In this document: positions 46,425 through 58,609 of the stretch, in pieces
Numbering within the stretch: position 1 is the first letter of the stretch
Layout: each line of letters starts with the position of its first letter
DNA from: Drosophila pseudoobscura
Lineage: Eukaryota > Arthropoda > Insecta > Diptera > Drosophilidae
Reading direction: 5' to 3'
Assembly: GCF_009870125.1 (NCBI RefSeq)
Contig: NC_046680.1
Location: 17,813,501-17,877,500 of the forward strand
DNA: 64,000 nt
Program-made: the position numbers and the translations under genes
The notes under the pieces: generated by a model
Databases searched by the model: none
Told to the model about the DNA's origin: nothing
Seen by the model: only the letters and a program-made list of their open reading frames with translations

Positions 46425-49400
46425 TCAAAGTGGAGTAATCTGCGGCAGCACCAAGTAGACGGAGTTGCTTGTGGCAACTGCTAAGAAGTGAAGTTGTTTG
46501 TGGGGAAGCTGCAACACCTCCAGTGACTGCACTTCTGGCAAGGCGCTGTCACCAAGGATTTTCTGGAATCCCGCTGCGCCTTGATGCTGGTAGATTGTCA
46601 GCGGCTGCTCGGGCAAGGCATTGGACACGCAGAGCAACAGGTCCTCCGATTCAGGCAGATGCATGAAGCGCATTTCACGCGGCTGATGTGAATCTCGCAG
46701 CTCCAGAACTTGGTCCAGCTGAAAGTCGCTCATGTCCTCGCTGTTAAAGCTGTGAAACGATTTTGAAATATTTTAGTCAAGTTTTGAGTGCGGAATGGAC
46801 CAAGACCTGCCTGTAAATCATAATGTCTGCTGCCGGCGACGACGTGAGAAAAGCCACATAGCTGCTCTGCATGCCCACGCCACGCCGGATCAGCGCCATT
46901 TGCTCTGCCTGTATGTCCAGCAGGTGACGGATTAAAGTGTGTTTTCGCTTTTCACTAATTTTCCAAAGTTCCACGGCTTTTGAAGTTAGCAGCAAAATCG
47001 GAGATTCGTTGGTGGCTGCCACGGCCAGCAGCTGTTTTGCATCCCACCTGTCCACAACGGACAGCCAGCTGGTGCCATTTTTATCGAGGCATTTGACGAT
47101 TAGTTCGTTGACTCCCTGCACTGCCTGGCACTGAATCGTTCCTAGGTTAAACATCAGTTTTTTGTTGGTCACCAATGAATCCTCGCTAATTATACCAAAT
47201 TCCGTATTGTTGTTGGGCTGTAACAGTGTTGATAAGTCTGAAACAAAAAATTTTGTTTGAAGTTGTATGTCGACTGGTGACCACACTTTCTTTCCATATT
47301 ATATACATAATTTATTCTTTATAATTTATTTATTTAATTGCGCCCTTGGTCGATTCTTTCCAATTCCTTAGAGTCTTTAAGAAATTCTTTCTGTAGCTGC
47401 ACATAATCAAAGAACTTAGAGACAATCGGAAGAAAAAGTCATAGAGCTTCTTCAAGTATAGGGTATTTCAAAACAAAATTGATAACGCTGACGGAGAGTG
47501 AGGTTTGGGCCGACGAGCACTTAAATAGAAGCAGCAAAAGAGCAACTGCAGTTGCACATCGACAGTTGATAGACACAGAAGCCTGAAAGTCGCCCCTTGT
47601 TAGAAAACAGCCAAAATTTATTGGCGAAAATGTACGAGGCGCAATACCTTTGGCTCTTTGGCTTGGTCCTAATATCAGGATCGGTCACCGAGCGTACCAC
47701 GCCCAAAATAAACTTCACTACGGTGGTTGGGTGAGCAGAGGCGCATGCCGATGGAATAACAACAAATTACTAATATCTCACTACCCCTTCACAGCTTAAA
47801 GACCACTCCTGCGATGCGCAGTTCCTCTGCTTCCTCTCTAGGTGGCTCACTGCCTATGGTTATAAATACATGGAACTTCACAGATGCCAATTTTCTGGCC
47901 TGGCGGATTCTGAATGTAACTCAGGGTGGTCTTCGCCAGACGCGTAATGCCGTAGTGGAGGGATGTACCAGGTGCGAGCAGCAACAGTGCGACCGAACTG
48001 TTGGCTATGGTGGTTCTCCCGATGAGTTGGGGGAGACAACGTTGGATGCAATGATCATGGATGGCAGCAGCATGGATGTGGGGGCTGTAGCAGGCCTGAG
48101 AGGCATCAAGGATGCCATTAGAGTGGCTCGGCATGTTCTGGAGCACACAAAGCACTCTATGCTGGTAGGTGATTTAGCCTCTCAATTCGCCCAGGCTATG
48201 GGATTTCGTTCCGAATCCCTGGCTACGCCAGAATCAAAGGCTATGTGGATGGAATGGACAGCGGCAAATTGTCAGCCAAATTTCTGGAGGAATGTTCATC
48301 CAGATCCATCCATCTCCTGCGGTCCGTACAAACCCAAAGCCACGCCGCTAACTCGCTGGAAGGAAGACCGTGCGCGCACAGAGTACTCGATTGGGCACCT
48401 GAATCATGACACGATTGGCATGATAGCCATTGATGCTGCAAATAACATCCATGCTGGGACCTCAAGCAATGGAGCTCGCCATAAGATCCCTGGACGAGTT
48501 GGAGATTCGCCAATACCCGGGGCTGGCGCGTATGCGGACAATGAGGTCGGCGCTGCCGTGGCTACCGGAGATGGCGATATTATGATGCGTTTCCTGCCCA
48601 CTCTTCTGGCTGTGGAAGCCATGCGGGCGGGCAAGAAGCCTGCGGAGGCAGCTGAGGTGGGCATTCGACGGATCAGTAAGCATTACAAGGACTTCTCGGG
48701 AGCGGTCATCGCTGTCGATCGCTTGGGCCAATATGGGGCAGCCTGCTATGGCATGACCGAGTTTCCATTTGTGGTCAGCAACCCATCCAAGACAGATATA
48801 CCGTCGCGCCAGGAGAGTGTCAAGTGTATAACGGGCAAGGAGGCTGTGAACGTGGTTTGATTGTAATTGGACATTGCATTTTTAAACATGATCGTAACAA
48901 CTACTCACTGCAGACGAACTAAATAAATATACATCTACAAGATTGGATAGTCTTAGTACTCTTTTTTATGAGATTGTTTAAAAAACAAGGTTTAATAAAA
49001 ATAACCACTAAATTCATTTTTACATGGTAACTACACATTTGCTACATGAATTAGTTCCAAGTGTTGCATAGTGGTCGATTACTGTGTCTTATTTGGTATT
49101 TCACAGATTACGGTATTTTTAAAAAATACTCGTTTTGCTGTCTTGAAATCGGTTGACTGTCTTTTTTCACTCTATTTGAATCGGCAGCAACAATGAGACT
49201 CATTCCAGATACAATTATGTTGCCCATTCCAGACACACTGTATAAATCGTGCTTCAAACTTTACTTTCAAAAAATTCCCTTGCATTGCCTCAGGTATTTT
49301 TCTTAGGGTCAGACGGTATATTTGATCGATAGGCCCGCGGTCACACTGGTCTGCATGCAGTTAGGGGTTTTTTTTTGGTATTCTGACGCGCTGTGGTCAC

Positions 49401-52400
49401 ATATTCCGCCAAATCGGCGTCTGCATACAGAAGAAGAAAAAAGTGCAAAAAAAAGCGGCGTCGAGCAGATTTTATTTCTAATATCGAAATATTTAAAAGC
49501 CTTCAAAATTAATAAAAACGCGCAATCAGCTGGCCGCAAGTCGTTGACTAAAATGGCTATACAACTTGATAAAATTCTGGCAGACATTGCCAAGGAGAAA
49601 GCGTTACATCCAAACAATGGCGGAGCGTCCAAACAGGAGCAAGAAGACGCTTGGGGCAGGATTGGGCGGCTCAACAAGCTTTCTGTGCACGAGTCGCGCT
49701 CCATTTTTATTGTGCTGCAGAAGAAGTACGAGCAGGAGAAGATCAAGGGAAATTCGACCTGGAAGCTATTCAATGTGATGCACCAAATACATCAGGAAAC
49801 CAAAGCGGCCGAGAAAGAAGAAGAGTGAGTTAGAGGAATGCTGAAAATGGCGGGTTAGGTAATATTTCGTTTTGCCTTTAGTGACCAGATGCCCATGGAC
49901 GATGTGGAGGAGTATGAGATGCTGGAAGTGCAGGAGCAAGAGGAGGACGACGAATCTTCCGCTCATCATCCGACCAACTCCACTGGCTCTGCTTCTTCAG
50001 ATGGGGAAAGCCCAGGCAAATCGCATAGCACCGGCTCGCCGGAGAAGGATGAAAAGGTGTACTCCAAGACTATAATTGACACACCGCGTCCGGCTTTCGA
50101 AGAGAAAAAGTTGCTCAACACAATGGCCAATAACACTCCAAGGGCCACGACAAACAATCCCGTTTCTATGGCCGCCGCAGTATTGCAGAAAAAGGGAATT
50201 ACCGTGAAGAAGACTCCCAGTTCGACTGGAGCTGCACTGAAATCGGCGCCGACCCAGCCACAGAGTAACAGCAACAGAGCAACGTCATCGTCGCGCACCA
50301 CCATCCAGTTGCCAGACTCTTTGAAGCGAAAGCTGTCGGAGGAATATTCAGGATTATCGCAGAAGAAGGTGGCGAAGACCCAGAGCACAAAACAGACTGC
50401 TAACACGGTGGCTGCTGCTTTAGCCGCTGCTAGCGTCCCCGACCCCACAGTCACTTCAAACGTCGTCCACACAACCACTGCTCAGCTTATGCAGGTAAAG
50501 AAGGAACGGGAAAACAGCCACTCGCCACCACCCGGCATCAACATCATCACCGTGCCGGCGTCACAGCAGATCAACGGCGCTGGCCCAACATCCTCGACAG
50601 CTGCCACCGTTGCCTCCAATTCAGTGGCCTCCACCAACGGCTACTCGCCACACATCGAAGAACTGGACTTCAAGAACGACATTATCTTTGATTCAAAGCT
50701 AAACACAAACTCCAACGCCCCAGAAATTATCAACTTGGGTAACTTTGACCAGTCGCTGCCGCCGACATTTTTCAAGAATTTGTGCAACTCTTCGCGCCAC
50801 GAGGCCCTTGGATTATATGTTGCCAATGTGATGAACCGAATCTCGACACGTGCCGCCGCCAAACTAGAGTTGGGTATCTTGCGCACCATTCTCGATGTTC
50901 AGAGTGACGAGCTGGACCAGTAGTTCCAGATAATATGAGTAATATATGACCTATTTAAGTCAACTTAATTATTAGAAGTACTAGAAGGTATTAATGTAGG
51001 GCGGATTCCCTACTTCCGTATAATTTATATTTCTATTTGGAGCCTGCGTTGAGGTGATGCGTGAAATCACTTCTACAAGGGCATTTCCAGCCATTACCCT
51101 CGATATTGAGTTGGAAATTGGTTTCATCCTTCAAAGTCGATTCAATTGGATATTTTAAAATAATTTAAAACTTAAATTTACCCGCAGTACGATTTTATGA
51201 CCCCATGTTCCACTTCATTTTCAAATAAGTTTATACTCTAATAAAAATACATATGGGACTCACTTGAAATGTTCTTGTGCCTGAACATGTGCATTTCTGG
51301 TTGCCACGAGTAGTAGTCCACCAGGTCCGGACCTTGCCGTATGGCCAGAAAGTCGTCATTTCCCATCGTCAATGTTTCCATGTCGGAAACTCCTTTATGG
51401 GGCAGCTGCTGCAGCACGGCAAAGTTCTCCAACACTTTTGGAGGCTCTGAGAAGTAGACGCAATATATTTTGAATCCACCTTTGGCGAGAGTTTACTGCA
51501 CTCACCCTCCAGTCGGTGCTGCACTGCAGCTACATTTTGTTGCAGCTGCTGCCAATCCTCCAACGCATTCCTATCCACTCCTCGCTTAGACTTATAGCCA
51601 GGCTCCGAGTTGCCATTGCCAGTGACCACCTCGTAGTTGTCCACGGTCAGCGGCTGAGCGAAAATTAACTGGCTCTGCACATGGAGATTAGGTCGGTTGC
51701 TCGCTTTGTTCTCCAGCAACTCGTTTACGGCAAGACCATTAACATAATCTACCCAGAGGCTCTCAATGTTATTGCTGAGGATCTGCTGCTGTTCGGGCAG
51801 ACTGTTGTCCACCAGTAGTGATCCTGGCACGTACTGATCCTTGTCTCGCAGCAACAATTTGTCTGGTTGCCAGAGGATGCCATTCACAGGTCCTTCGACG
51901 CTAAGGTCGTTGTATAGGTTGATGTTCTCTAGGCTAGTGGTACCCGCAATGCTGTGATTTCCGTATATGTAAGCCGCATCATTAATCCAAGTCGCTATGG
52001 AAACATTAGCCACCAGGCTTGTGGGACTAGCATAAAGGCGCGTGATGGTGGCCTTGCCAATGGTTTTCAGGGCTTCTATGGTCGTGGTTTGGGTGCTGAC
52101 ATTATTTTCGCTTGGACGTAGAACGTCGTCAACTAAATTTAGCTGATTTATTAGCACATTATTAAGATTGCCTTCTACATAGGCCTCCGGTAGGGTCCAA
52201 TGAGCAGTTATCTTATGCACTCCGGCTGTTTTTAGTGTGTTTGCCACAAAATCATCAAAATCCAGCGAGAAGTTGCTGAAAGAATGAGTAAAATTTGAAA
52301 ATATGCAATTCGCGCCGATAGTAGTACTCGTGAGTACTCGCGAAACTATCAATAGTCGTTTCATTACGTTCGCACTACGTGCTATGCTTTGACCTTTTTT

Positions 52401-55400
52401 GTTTAAACCATATTTTATATACAATGCGATAAGTGGAGTACTTCAAGTTTCCAACACATGTAGAAAATTAATGAATTAATGGGATAAAATTATGTGCTTG
52501 GGGCTGAGTGAGTTAGCTAGCTGGTAATATTTAACATAAAATCAACACCGTGGAATATGATTTCGTTTCATAGACAGAGAGATTAACCTATTGCCGCAAA
52601 TTATGAAACTTATAGATATAGATAGAACTTCGCAATATATCATGGTCTTTTTTTAAGCATAGATTAAGGATGTAATGGAGCTACAAGTATAATTATTATT
52701 ATTAATATTATCCCTACTATTTTCTGCGGTTTAACTCAAATTGTGTTCCTGCGTAAATAAAGGGGGCTCAAGTGGGCTAAGGGTCTGACCGTATATGCTA
52801 TCGATAGTCCGCGGCCACACTGTTCGCCAACAACAAAAAACGTACACTCACTCTATACAAAAAATAATAATAATAATAAATAAATTGTATAAAAAAAACG
52901 TTCCAGCGATTGCTAAGAACCGCTGTAGAGTGTCTTCGTCCCAATAAAATGCCTTTCAGCCCTTTTGTTTGCTAGTCGCGAAGTTAATGAATCATTCTTG
53001 AAAACTGCCTGACCGGACTATTAAAAGTGCATTTAAACCAAACCAAATCAGCAGCACACGAGGTAATTAAATGCACTCCACTCTGTATACCCCATCTGCA
53101 GCCATTTGCAAACGTGTACAGAAATTTCACCTGCTGTACACAGCACACAGCTGATTTTTCTGGGAAATAGATGATACGGCCAGGCCAGTGCTGATCAAAC
53201 TGTGGGTTTGAAAGCGCGTAAACAATTGAAAAGTGAAACTTGATACCCGAAACCGTTTTAAACAAAATGGTAACACGTACCCTATGCCCTCAACAAGTGC
53301 GTCGCTTCCATTACTGACGCTGCCACGTAGCACTACCACGCGTGCTGTCAGAGGCTGTGCGAAAGTGACGTCATGCTTGAAGCCCAATGGAGTGCTGACC
53401 GGTTGGCCGCGCGTCCGACTGAAGTAGTTCCGCTTGATGTGTTCCACCTGGAAGCCATTGATGGGGCCCTGCAAGATGGTCATAAATGTGTGATTGCTTG
53501 GGAGTTAGTTAGGGTTGGGATATCCATCCCATGTCGGATGCTGACACTTACACGGAAGTCCAGAAGACCCTCGTAAGCGGTGGAGGCAAACTCCAGCCTC
53601 TGCTCTCTTCCACCCAGCTCAATTCTCTCACTGTCAAGCCAGACTTGATCCAACAGCTGCTGCAGCTTGTGGCCGTTCAGATAATTGTAGGTGGGCGGCC
53701 GCTCGAACTTCACACTCTCCGCGTGGAAGGTGTCACGTTGCTCTCCGTTCAGGTACTGGCTCAGCGCCTGCAGATGATAGCCATTCAGTCTTGTTACGTT
53801 GCAGAGCTCTACAACCTCCAGGCTACCATTGATGGTAACAGGTGCCGTCATGGAGCCTCCGGCATCTGTACACAGCATGTCCTCGGGGACGCGTAATCCG
53901 TTTACGCGGCCAACTATCAGCTCCGATTGCAATACAATGGGATTCTCTGTCAGGTAATGCTTCTCATGAAGGTTTGCAGTCACAAAATTTGATTTTCAAT
54001 TAAATTTTCTTACCAAATCGCACTGATTGCAGATGCTCCGACGCATTCAGCCTGTAGCTACGGCTCACCAGCTCTTCCAGGGTGTAATTGTTCAGCTTTC
54101 CCTGGAGCTGCACACCCTTGCTGCTCTCCAGCGCGGCCAGCACTTGCGGAGCCGTGAAATTTTGGTCGCCGCTGGCCTCCAGCCAGCTGCCCCCGAAATG
54201 TGCGGCTTGGATGCCATTCAGGGAGTGGCCAAAGCTCAGACTGCTTATGTTTACCGCATGCCTGAAGCTGAAGTCGCCCACATACTTGATGTTGCCCGCC
54301 AGCTGCTGAAGTTGCTGCTCCAACTGGGCCACATTGACTTGGTTAATGCTGCCCTTGAGCCACAAGTTTCGGGCACGAATGCTGCCATTGAAATTGGCCG
54401 GCAGTTTCCAGCCGTCCAAAGATTGACTACCGTGTGAGTAGATGGACCCCAGTGGCTGGCTAAACAGCAGACCATTCATATGCAATTCTTCGAGGTTCAC
54501 CTCCTCCCCATCCGCCTGGTCCACATACAGCGTGCTATTTGAGTGCTGATCCTTGCTTACCTGCAAATAGTGGTCCAATTCCAAGCCATTCATTACAAGC
54601 TGCTTCGCCTTAACTTCTTCCAACTCCAATCCCTGTAACTGAACCGCGATCGGGATAGTCTGGCTGCCACTTTTAGTGAGCAGCACTTCCGGCAGCTTCT
54701 GCACATCAATGCCATTGAGCCATCCGACTTCACCGAAGCCCTCGCTAATCTCCAGCCCCTGAGGCAATGTCTTGCTGCCCTCCACCACCTGCTCTGCATC
54801 CACATTTAACTTGACCAGTTTCTGCAGGTCCTCAGCATTTATGAAACTCAGTTCTGTGTTGTTGGCCACGAGAGGTTGCTCAAACTTCACATTCACATCC
54901 TGGAGAGTCTGGTCCAGCCGCAGACCTTGCCTCAACGCCTCTGCAGCAGACCTCTGTGTTGGTTCCTCCAGCAAATCCTCCACCTGCAGCAGCCGTCCAA
55001 TCGTCACATCGCCATCAATTACAAAGTCCCCTTGAAGTTGGAGCGATTGATGGGTTATCTTTACAGGCGACATGGCCCGAAGTTCTGCACCCACCAGCTG
55101 GCCCTAAAGAGAAACCCACACGAAATGATTTTATTTTACATCGGACAAAGCGACGATCACTCACCGCAATGGTAATGGGTTCCATAACGCGAAGATTCTC
55201 TAGCCTCTTGGATCCCTCGATCACCTGGGTGTGATTGGCTTCGCGGAGCAGCAGGTCGAAGCGCTGGCGGTCCACGTGGATGTGATTGAGTCGTTGATTG
55301 ATGAGCAAGCGATTCACTTGTATGGGCTGGGAGAACTGCACATCCTGCTGGACAATAAAGTCGCCGCCATCCACCGGCACAAGGTGGCCCAGGGAGTGGT

Positions 55401-58400
55401 CGTTGATCTCGTTGCTGTTTACCACCACAGCCTCCGCACTGAGATGCGTGATGTCAGCGGAGGACTTGACGAACTGCACGTCCACGTTGTTCCGTTTGAT
55501 AGTCTGCTCCAGCAGCTGTGTCCAGTTGAGGCCGTTGAGATTTCCGCCGAGCTGAAGGTCCTGCACCGAGAGCTCCTGCAAGTAGGGTTTGTTCTGCTCC
55601 CTGGCCGGCTCCTTGTATTCCTCGCTGACATACACCTTCTTGGCAGTCACCGATTCGTATACAGGCTGCTTCGTATCCAAGCCGTTGATATTGCTGGCTT
55701 GCATGCTGCCCTCGACCACCAGGGTATCTACAGTAATCTCATCGAATTCGTGCTGTTCGGCTGCTCGTTTCCGGGGCTGTCGGGTGCGTGCTGCTGTGGC
55801 ATCCTGCTCGATCACATCCAAGGCCTGCTTGGCATACTGCAAGGCATCCCAGTAGTTGGAGGTCAGCTTCATATGCTCATCTACAAGCTGGATTACAAGA
55901 GATGGATGTACAAGGATGCTTTGGCTATGCCCCTGATCGTTCACTCACCGATTTCGCTTTGACCCGCTTGATGAGGGATCGCAGCATCATCTCCGCTCGC
56001 TGCTTCACTCTTTTCTGTGTGTTTTTTTAGAGCATTATCTTGGGTTGACCCTGCATATTACTTCTGCTGGTACACTCACCTGCAATCCCTGCAGCAGCTG
56101 CTCCACGTTGGTCTCCTCCAACCGCTTTTGCTGCTCCCGGGCCCAGTCGATGATCTGCTGGCGAAGGATGTTGGCATGCTCGTCCTGCTTGTAGAGCGGT
56201 TGGAAAATGTTCGTCTCATTGGCGGCCATATTCTCGTTGGCAATCACTGAAAGAGCACAGAACACTGTAAACGGGGGAATCATTAGCACGTGCGAGGACT
56301 TGCCTAGGTAGCTCTGCTGTTGCTCCTCGTAGCTGCGCATGCGGGCCACTCCCCGACTCAAAGCACCTTCGGTGAACTGCACCTTGGACTCTTCGAATTT
56401 CCAGTCGTTTAGGTTGTAGATCTTCACATCCTGCTTGCTGCAGGCGACCAGAAGCAGAAACTTCTCCGATATGGAGTGCTGAGGAATATAATTTCCTGTG
56501 TGAATCTGCGGGGAACTAATTTAAAAGATATTCAGCTACCTGGACGGGCAGGAAGCGTTCCAGGGCATAGAAACTCAGTCGCTGGTAGGGCACGAACTGA
56601 CCCTTCTCGTAGACATAGATGACGGTATCGGCCTCGCCCGCTGCGGCACTCGATCCTCCGATCGTGTTGCCCAGAATGAGGAAGTGCCTGCGACTCACTT
56701 CGTTCACCGGGAGACTGAAGTACTTCACGTCCACGGCCCCGTTGCTGCGCAGTCGCTGAAAGAGTTGGAACCGGCGATTCTTTGGATTGTACTTGTAGAT
56801 GTCCGAGCGGGTGGCAGTGCGTCCCTGGGCATTCGCGTAGTTGGCCACGGCCACATAGTCGGCATAGTCTATGCCAAAAGCCTCCATCCTGCGGGCATTG
56901 CTGCAGGGGATCGCTCCTAGGCGCTGGAACGTCCCGCCCGTCCACTTGAAGTAGGGACAGTCCTGCTGCACAGGGGCTTGGCCCTCCATCGAGTCGAAGG
57001 CCTGCAGCAGCGTCAGTTCTTGGCTGCTGATCCTCAAGTACATCCCCCGCAGCCGCAGACCGCCAAAGTACTGCACGGCCCGTATACCCGTCTCGGGGGA
57101 CAGCTCATAGATGGGAGAGCCCTCGCGGGCCAGCTGCACTGGCTCCGTGAGATTATAGCTGAGTGCCACGTAGCCGCGTCCCGCATGGGCCAGGCAATCC
57201 ATAGCCACAGCCTTGGGCGTTGGTAGCTCCAGCAGCAACTCGTAGCTCTGTTCCGCCGGACGCCAGGCGTATACGGCAAAGTGACGCAGTCCAGCCGCAT
57301 CCTTGTGCAGAGCCGAAGCGTATTTCACTGCCGGGAGCTGTAGAATGCAAATGTCGAGGGGAAACAGAACTGGCACGGACGCTACACGGGTCAGACCATC
57401 GAAGCTGAAGCTGGCTAGAAATAAGAATACAATACAATACAGTACTTCTATCTCTGGGTTCTAGACTGCCGCCGACTAAACCAAACGATTTCCCCTGATT
57501 CTCCGTCAGCCATGGCCGAGGAAGAGCTGCAAACCTATCGCCGCTGCATTGGACAGCAGCTGGAGGAGCTGGAGATGCTCAGCTCGATATATTGCGGACC
57601 CGGCGAGCTGCAGATGCTCGATGCTGGCGTCGTGGCCGATTTCAACGAGTTCCTCGGGGCAGCCACACCTCGAAACATCCTTCCCTCGCATCTGGAGTAC
57701 ATAGTGAAGTTGAGTATTAACGCCAATCAGCGACAGGATGTGCGCATAGAACTGCCCCACTTGTATCCAGTGCTGGAGCAGCCTCGCGTCAGTGTACACA
57801 GCCCCCTGCTAGGCAAGGCCAAGGAGCAGCATCTGAAGATCGAGATAGAGGGATATCTGAGCGAGAGGAGGGAGGAGGAGCCAGAGCCGTACATCTTTCA
57901 ACTTCTCAGTTGGCTGCAGGAGAAGATAGAGACACTGCTCCAACGCCCGGCCAGCGAGTTCGAGCAGCCACAACTGAAACCGCCGGAACCGCCACAGACA
58001 GCTACCCATCTGGAGCGGCTGTGGATCTACTCGCACCACATCAAGTCGAGTGCCAAGCGACAGGAGCTGATTCGCCAGGCCCGCCAGCTGGACCTGACCG
58101 GCTTCAGCAGGCCCGGCAAGCCGGGCATCATCTGCGTGGAGGGCCTGGCGGAACAGGTGCAGCAATTCTGGCGCACCATCAAGTCCCTGCGCTGGCAGAA
58201 GATCAGCGTGGTACGGACAGAGCCGAGGCAGCGCAGGCGTGGATTCGACACCTTCACCGAGCAGCTGTTCAACGAGGAAGAGGGCATCATGAACATGGGA
58301 CAGTTCATCAAGTTCCTGGAGGCCCATGGCTTTGGCTACATGAAATCTGAATTGTTTGGTTTAGCCTGAGTGTGGGGCACACAAAAGTCTACGTTGCTAA

Positions 58401-58609
58401 TAATTAATAAAAGTTGTTATTTGATTTTGGTTAAGACCTTTGTCGAAAAACTGTGGGACATCGGTCGATCGCTTGTGCAGATCCGATTCCTGGTCCGAGG
58501 CCAGCCGTTCGCTGGGATAGCTCTCCCGGAAGTGCACCTCGAAGGCTTTGCCGGGGGGCCAGGCACTCAGGAAAATCAACAGAAATATAAGACGACACAT
58601 TTGAGGCAT
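46425..58609 (-). CDS. Very large secreted EAR-repeat and NGL-repeat protein, host of three nested genes
   Basis: Thirteen exons, all phases agreeing, give ~1,851 aa: 58438-58609, 56540-57414, 56304-56478, 56080-56246, 55949-56014, 55165-55887, 54014-55103, 53552-53946, 53281-53468, 51506-52275, 51264-51446, 46811-47237, 46425-46749. The start has a signal peptide ([20 protein letters not shown]). Residues ~80-430 contain EAR/EPTP-type repeats (YVAVANY...DIYKYN...[18 protein letters not shown]). After a coiled-coil-like stretch and RQPRKR, many units centred on NGL/NGI/NGF recur ([50 protein letters not shown]), each followed by a V-F-QP strand. I do not recognise the family. Large secreted eggshell proteins such as Nasrat/Polehole/Closca come to mind but are unproven. 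The exon-1 donor (gtctta) is weak, and the introns at 56247-56303 and 46750-46810 use GC donors. Confidence 0.75.
47630..48860 (+). CDS. Aspartylglucosaminidase (N4-(beta-N-acetylglucosaminyl)-L-asparaginase)
   Basis: Lysosomal Ntn-hydrolase that splits the Asn-GlcNAc bond of glycoproteins. Two exons (47630-47730, 47795-48860) give 388 aa. The signal peptide ([15 protein letters not shown]) precedes INTWNF. The autocleavage site [10 protein letters not shown] supplies the nucleophilic Thr of the beta chain. [20 protein letters not shown] and GAGAYAD line the active site as in human AGA. The gene lies completely inside a ~4-kb intron of the large minus-strand gene and runs opposite to it. From memory the melanogaster orthologue is CG1827, close to RpL31 and Updo, which fits the neighbours here. 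No damage seen. Confidence 0.92.
48861..49304. other. Spacer between AGA and the MADF-like gene
   Basis: It contains the AGA poly(A) signal (aataaa, ~48922) and AT-rich DNA. I see no other feature before the next promoter. Confidence 0.5.
49305..49348 (+). promoter_or_regulatory. Housekeeping core promoter of the MADF-like gene
   Basis: Motif-6-like ggtatattt (49315-49323), DRE-like atcgat (49325-49330) and Motif-1 ggtcacactg (49339-49348) occur in the usual order of Drosophila broad promoters. It lies ~205 bp before the ATG at 49553. A near-copy lies at 52781-52822. Confidence 0.7.
49553..50923 (+). CDS. MADF-like nuclear protein
   Basis: Two exons (49553-49824, 49882-50923) give 437 aa. 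Residues ~1-90 carry [36 protein letters not shown], which fits a divergent MADF (Myb/SANT-like) domain: conserved Trp in helix 1 and the closing WKLF. The middle is acidic, then Ser/Thr/Ala/Pro-rich with a basic patch ([20 protein letters not shown]) that may be a nuclear localisation signal, and a VKKERE sumoylation-like site. The conserved C-terminal block ([20 protein letters not shown]) is helical and resembles the position of BESS interaction motifs. The gene is nested in an intron of the large minus-strand gene. Function is inferred only as DNA or chromatin binding; the melanogaster name is not known to me. Confidence 0.7.
52276..53280 (-). other. Intron of the large gene containing a promoter-like sequence
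   Basis: A 1,005-bp intron with donor GTACGT at 53280-53275 and acceptor ttctttcag at 52276-52284. A TATATAAAAT word (52411-52422, minus) and an ATG at 52364 give a false impression of a separate gene start. It also contains the DRE/Motif-1 cluster at 52781-52822 and an ataata microsatellite near 52864-52880. Confidence 0.65.
52781..52822 (+). promoter_or_regulatory. Orphan DRE/Motif-1 promoter-like sequence
   Basis: gggtctgaccgtatatgc, then a perfect DRE tatcgata (52799-52806), then the Motif-1 variant ggccacactg (52813-52822). It aligns collinearly with 49306-49348, with the same word order and spacing within 1 bp. No plausible coding exon follows on the plus strand before 57512. It may be a relic, a 5' exon of a non-coding RNA, or a distant promoter. 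Confidence 0.5.
57512..58369 (+). CDS. RWD-domain protein, RWDD2 type
   Basis: A single exon, 285 aa, starting [20 protein letters not shown]. Residues ~5-130 form an RWD domain: [15 protein letters not shown] at the N-terminal helix, and the YP turn ([15 protein letters not shown]). The C-terminal half ([53 protein letters not shown]) corresponds to the DUF1115 domain of RWDD2A/RWDD2B. The family is poorly characterised; RWD domains mediate protein-protein contacts. It lies inside intron 1 of the large minus-strand gene, only ~95 bp from that intron's acceptor. A poly(A) signal (aataaa) lies at ~58406-58411. Confidence 0.88.
   Translation: MAEEELQTYRRCIGQQLEELEMLSSIYCGPGELQMLDAGVVADFNEFLGAATPRNILPSHLEYIVKLSINANQRQDVRIELPHLYPVLEQPRVSVHSPLLGKAKEQHLKIEIEGYLSERREEEPEPYIFQLLSWLQEKIETLLQRPASEFEQPQLKPPEPPQTATHLERLWIYSHHIKSSAKRQELIRQARQLDLTGFSRPGKPGIICVEGLAEQVQQFWRTIKSLRWQKISVVRTEPRQRRRGFDTFTEQLFNEEEGIMNMGQFIKFLEAHGFGYMKSELFGLA

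Noticed and set aside
51506-52364. A separate gene starting at ATG 52364 with a TATA-like word at 52411
   Set aside because: The acceptor at 52276 joins the exon ending at 53281 with exact phase and continues the repeat pattern. The hydrophobic N-terminus read from 52364 is translated intron.
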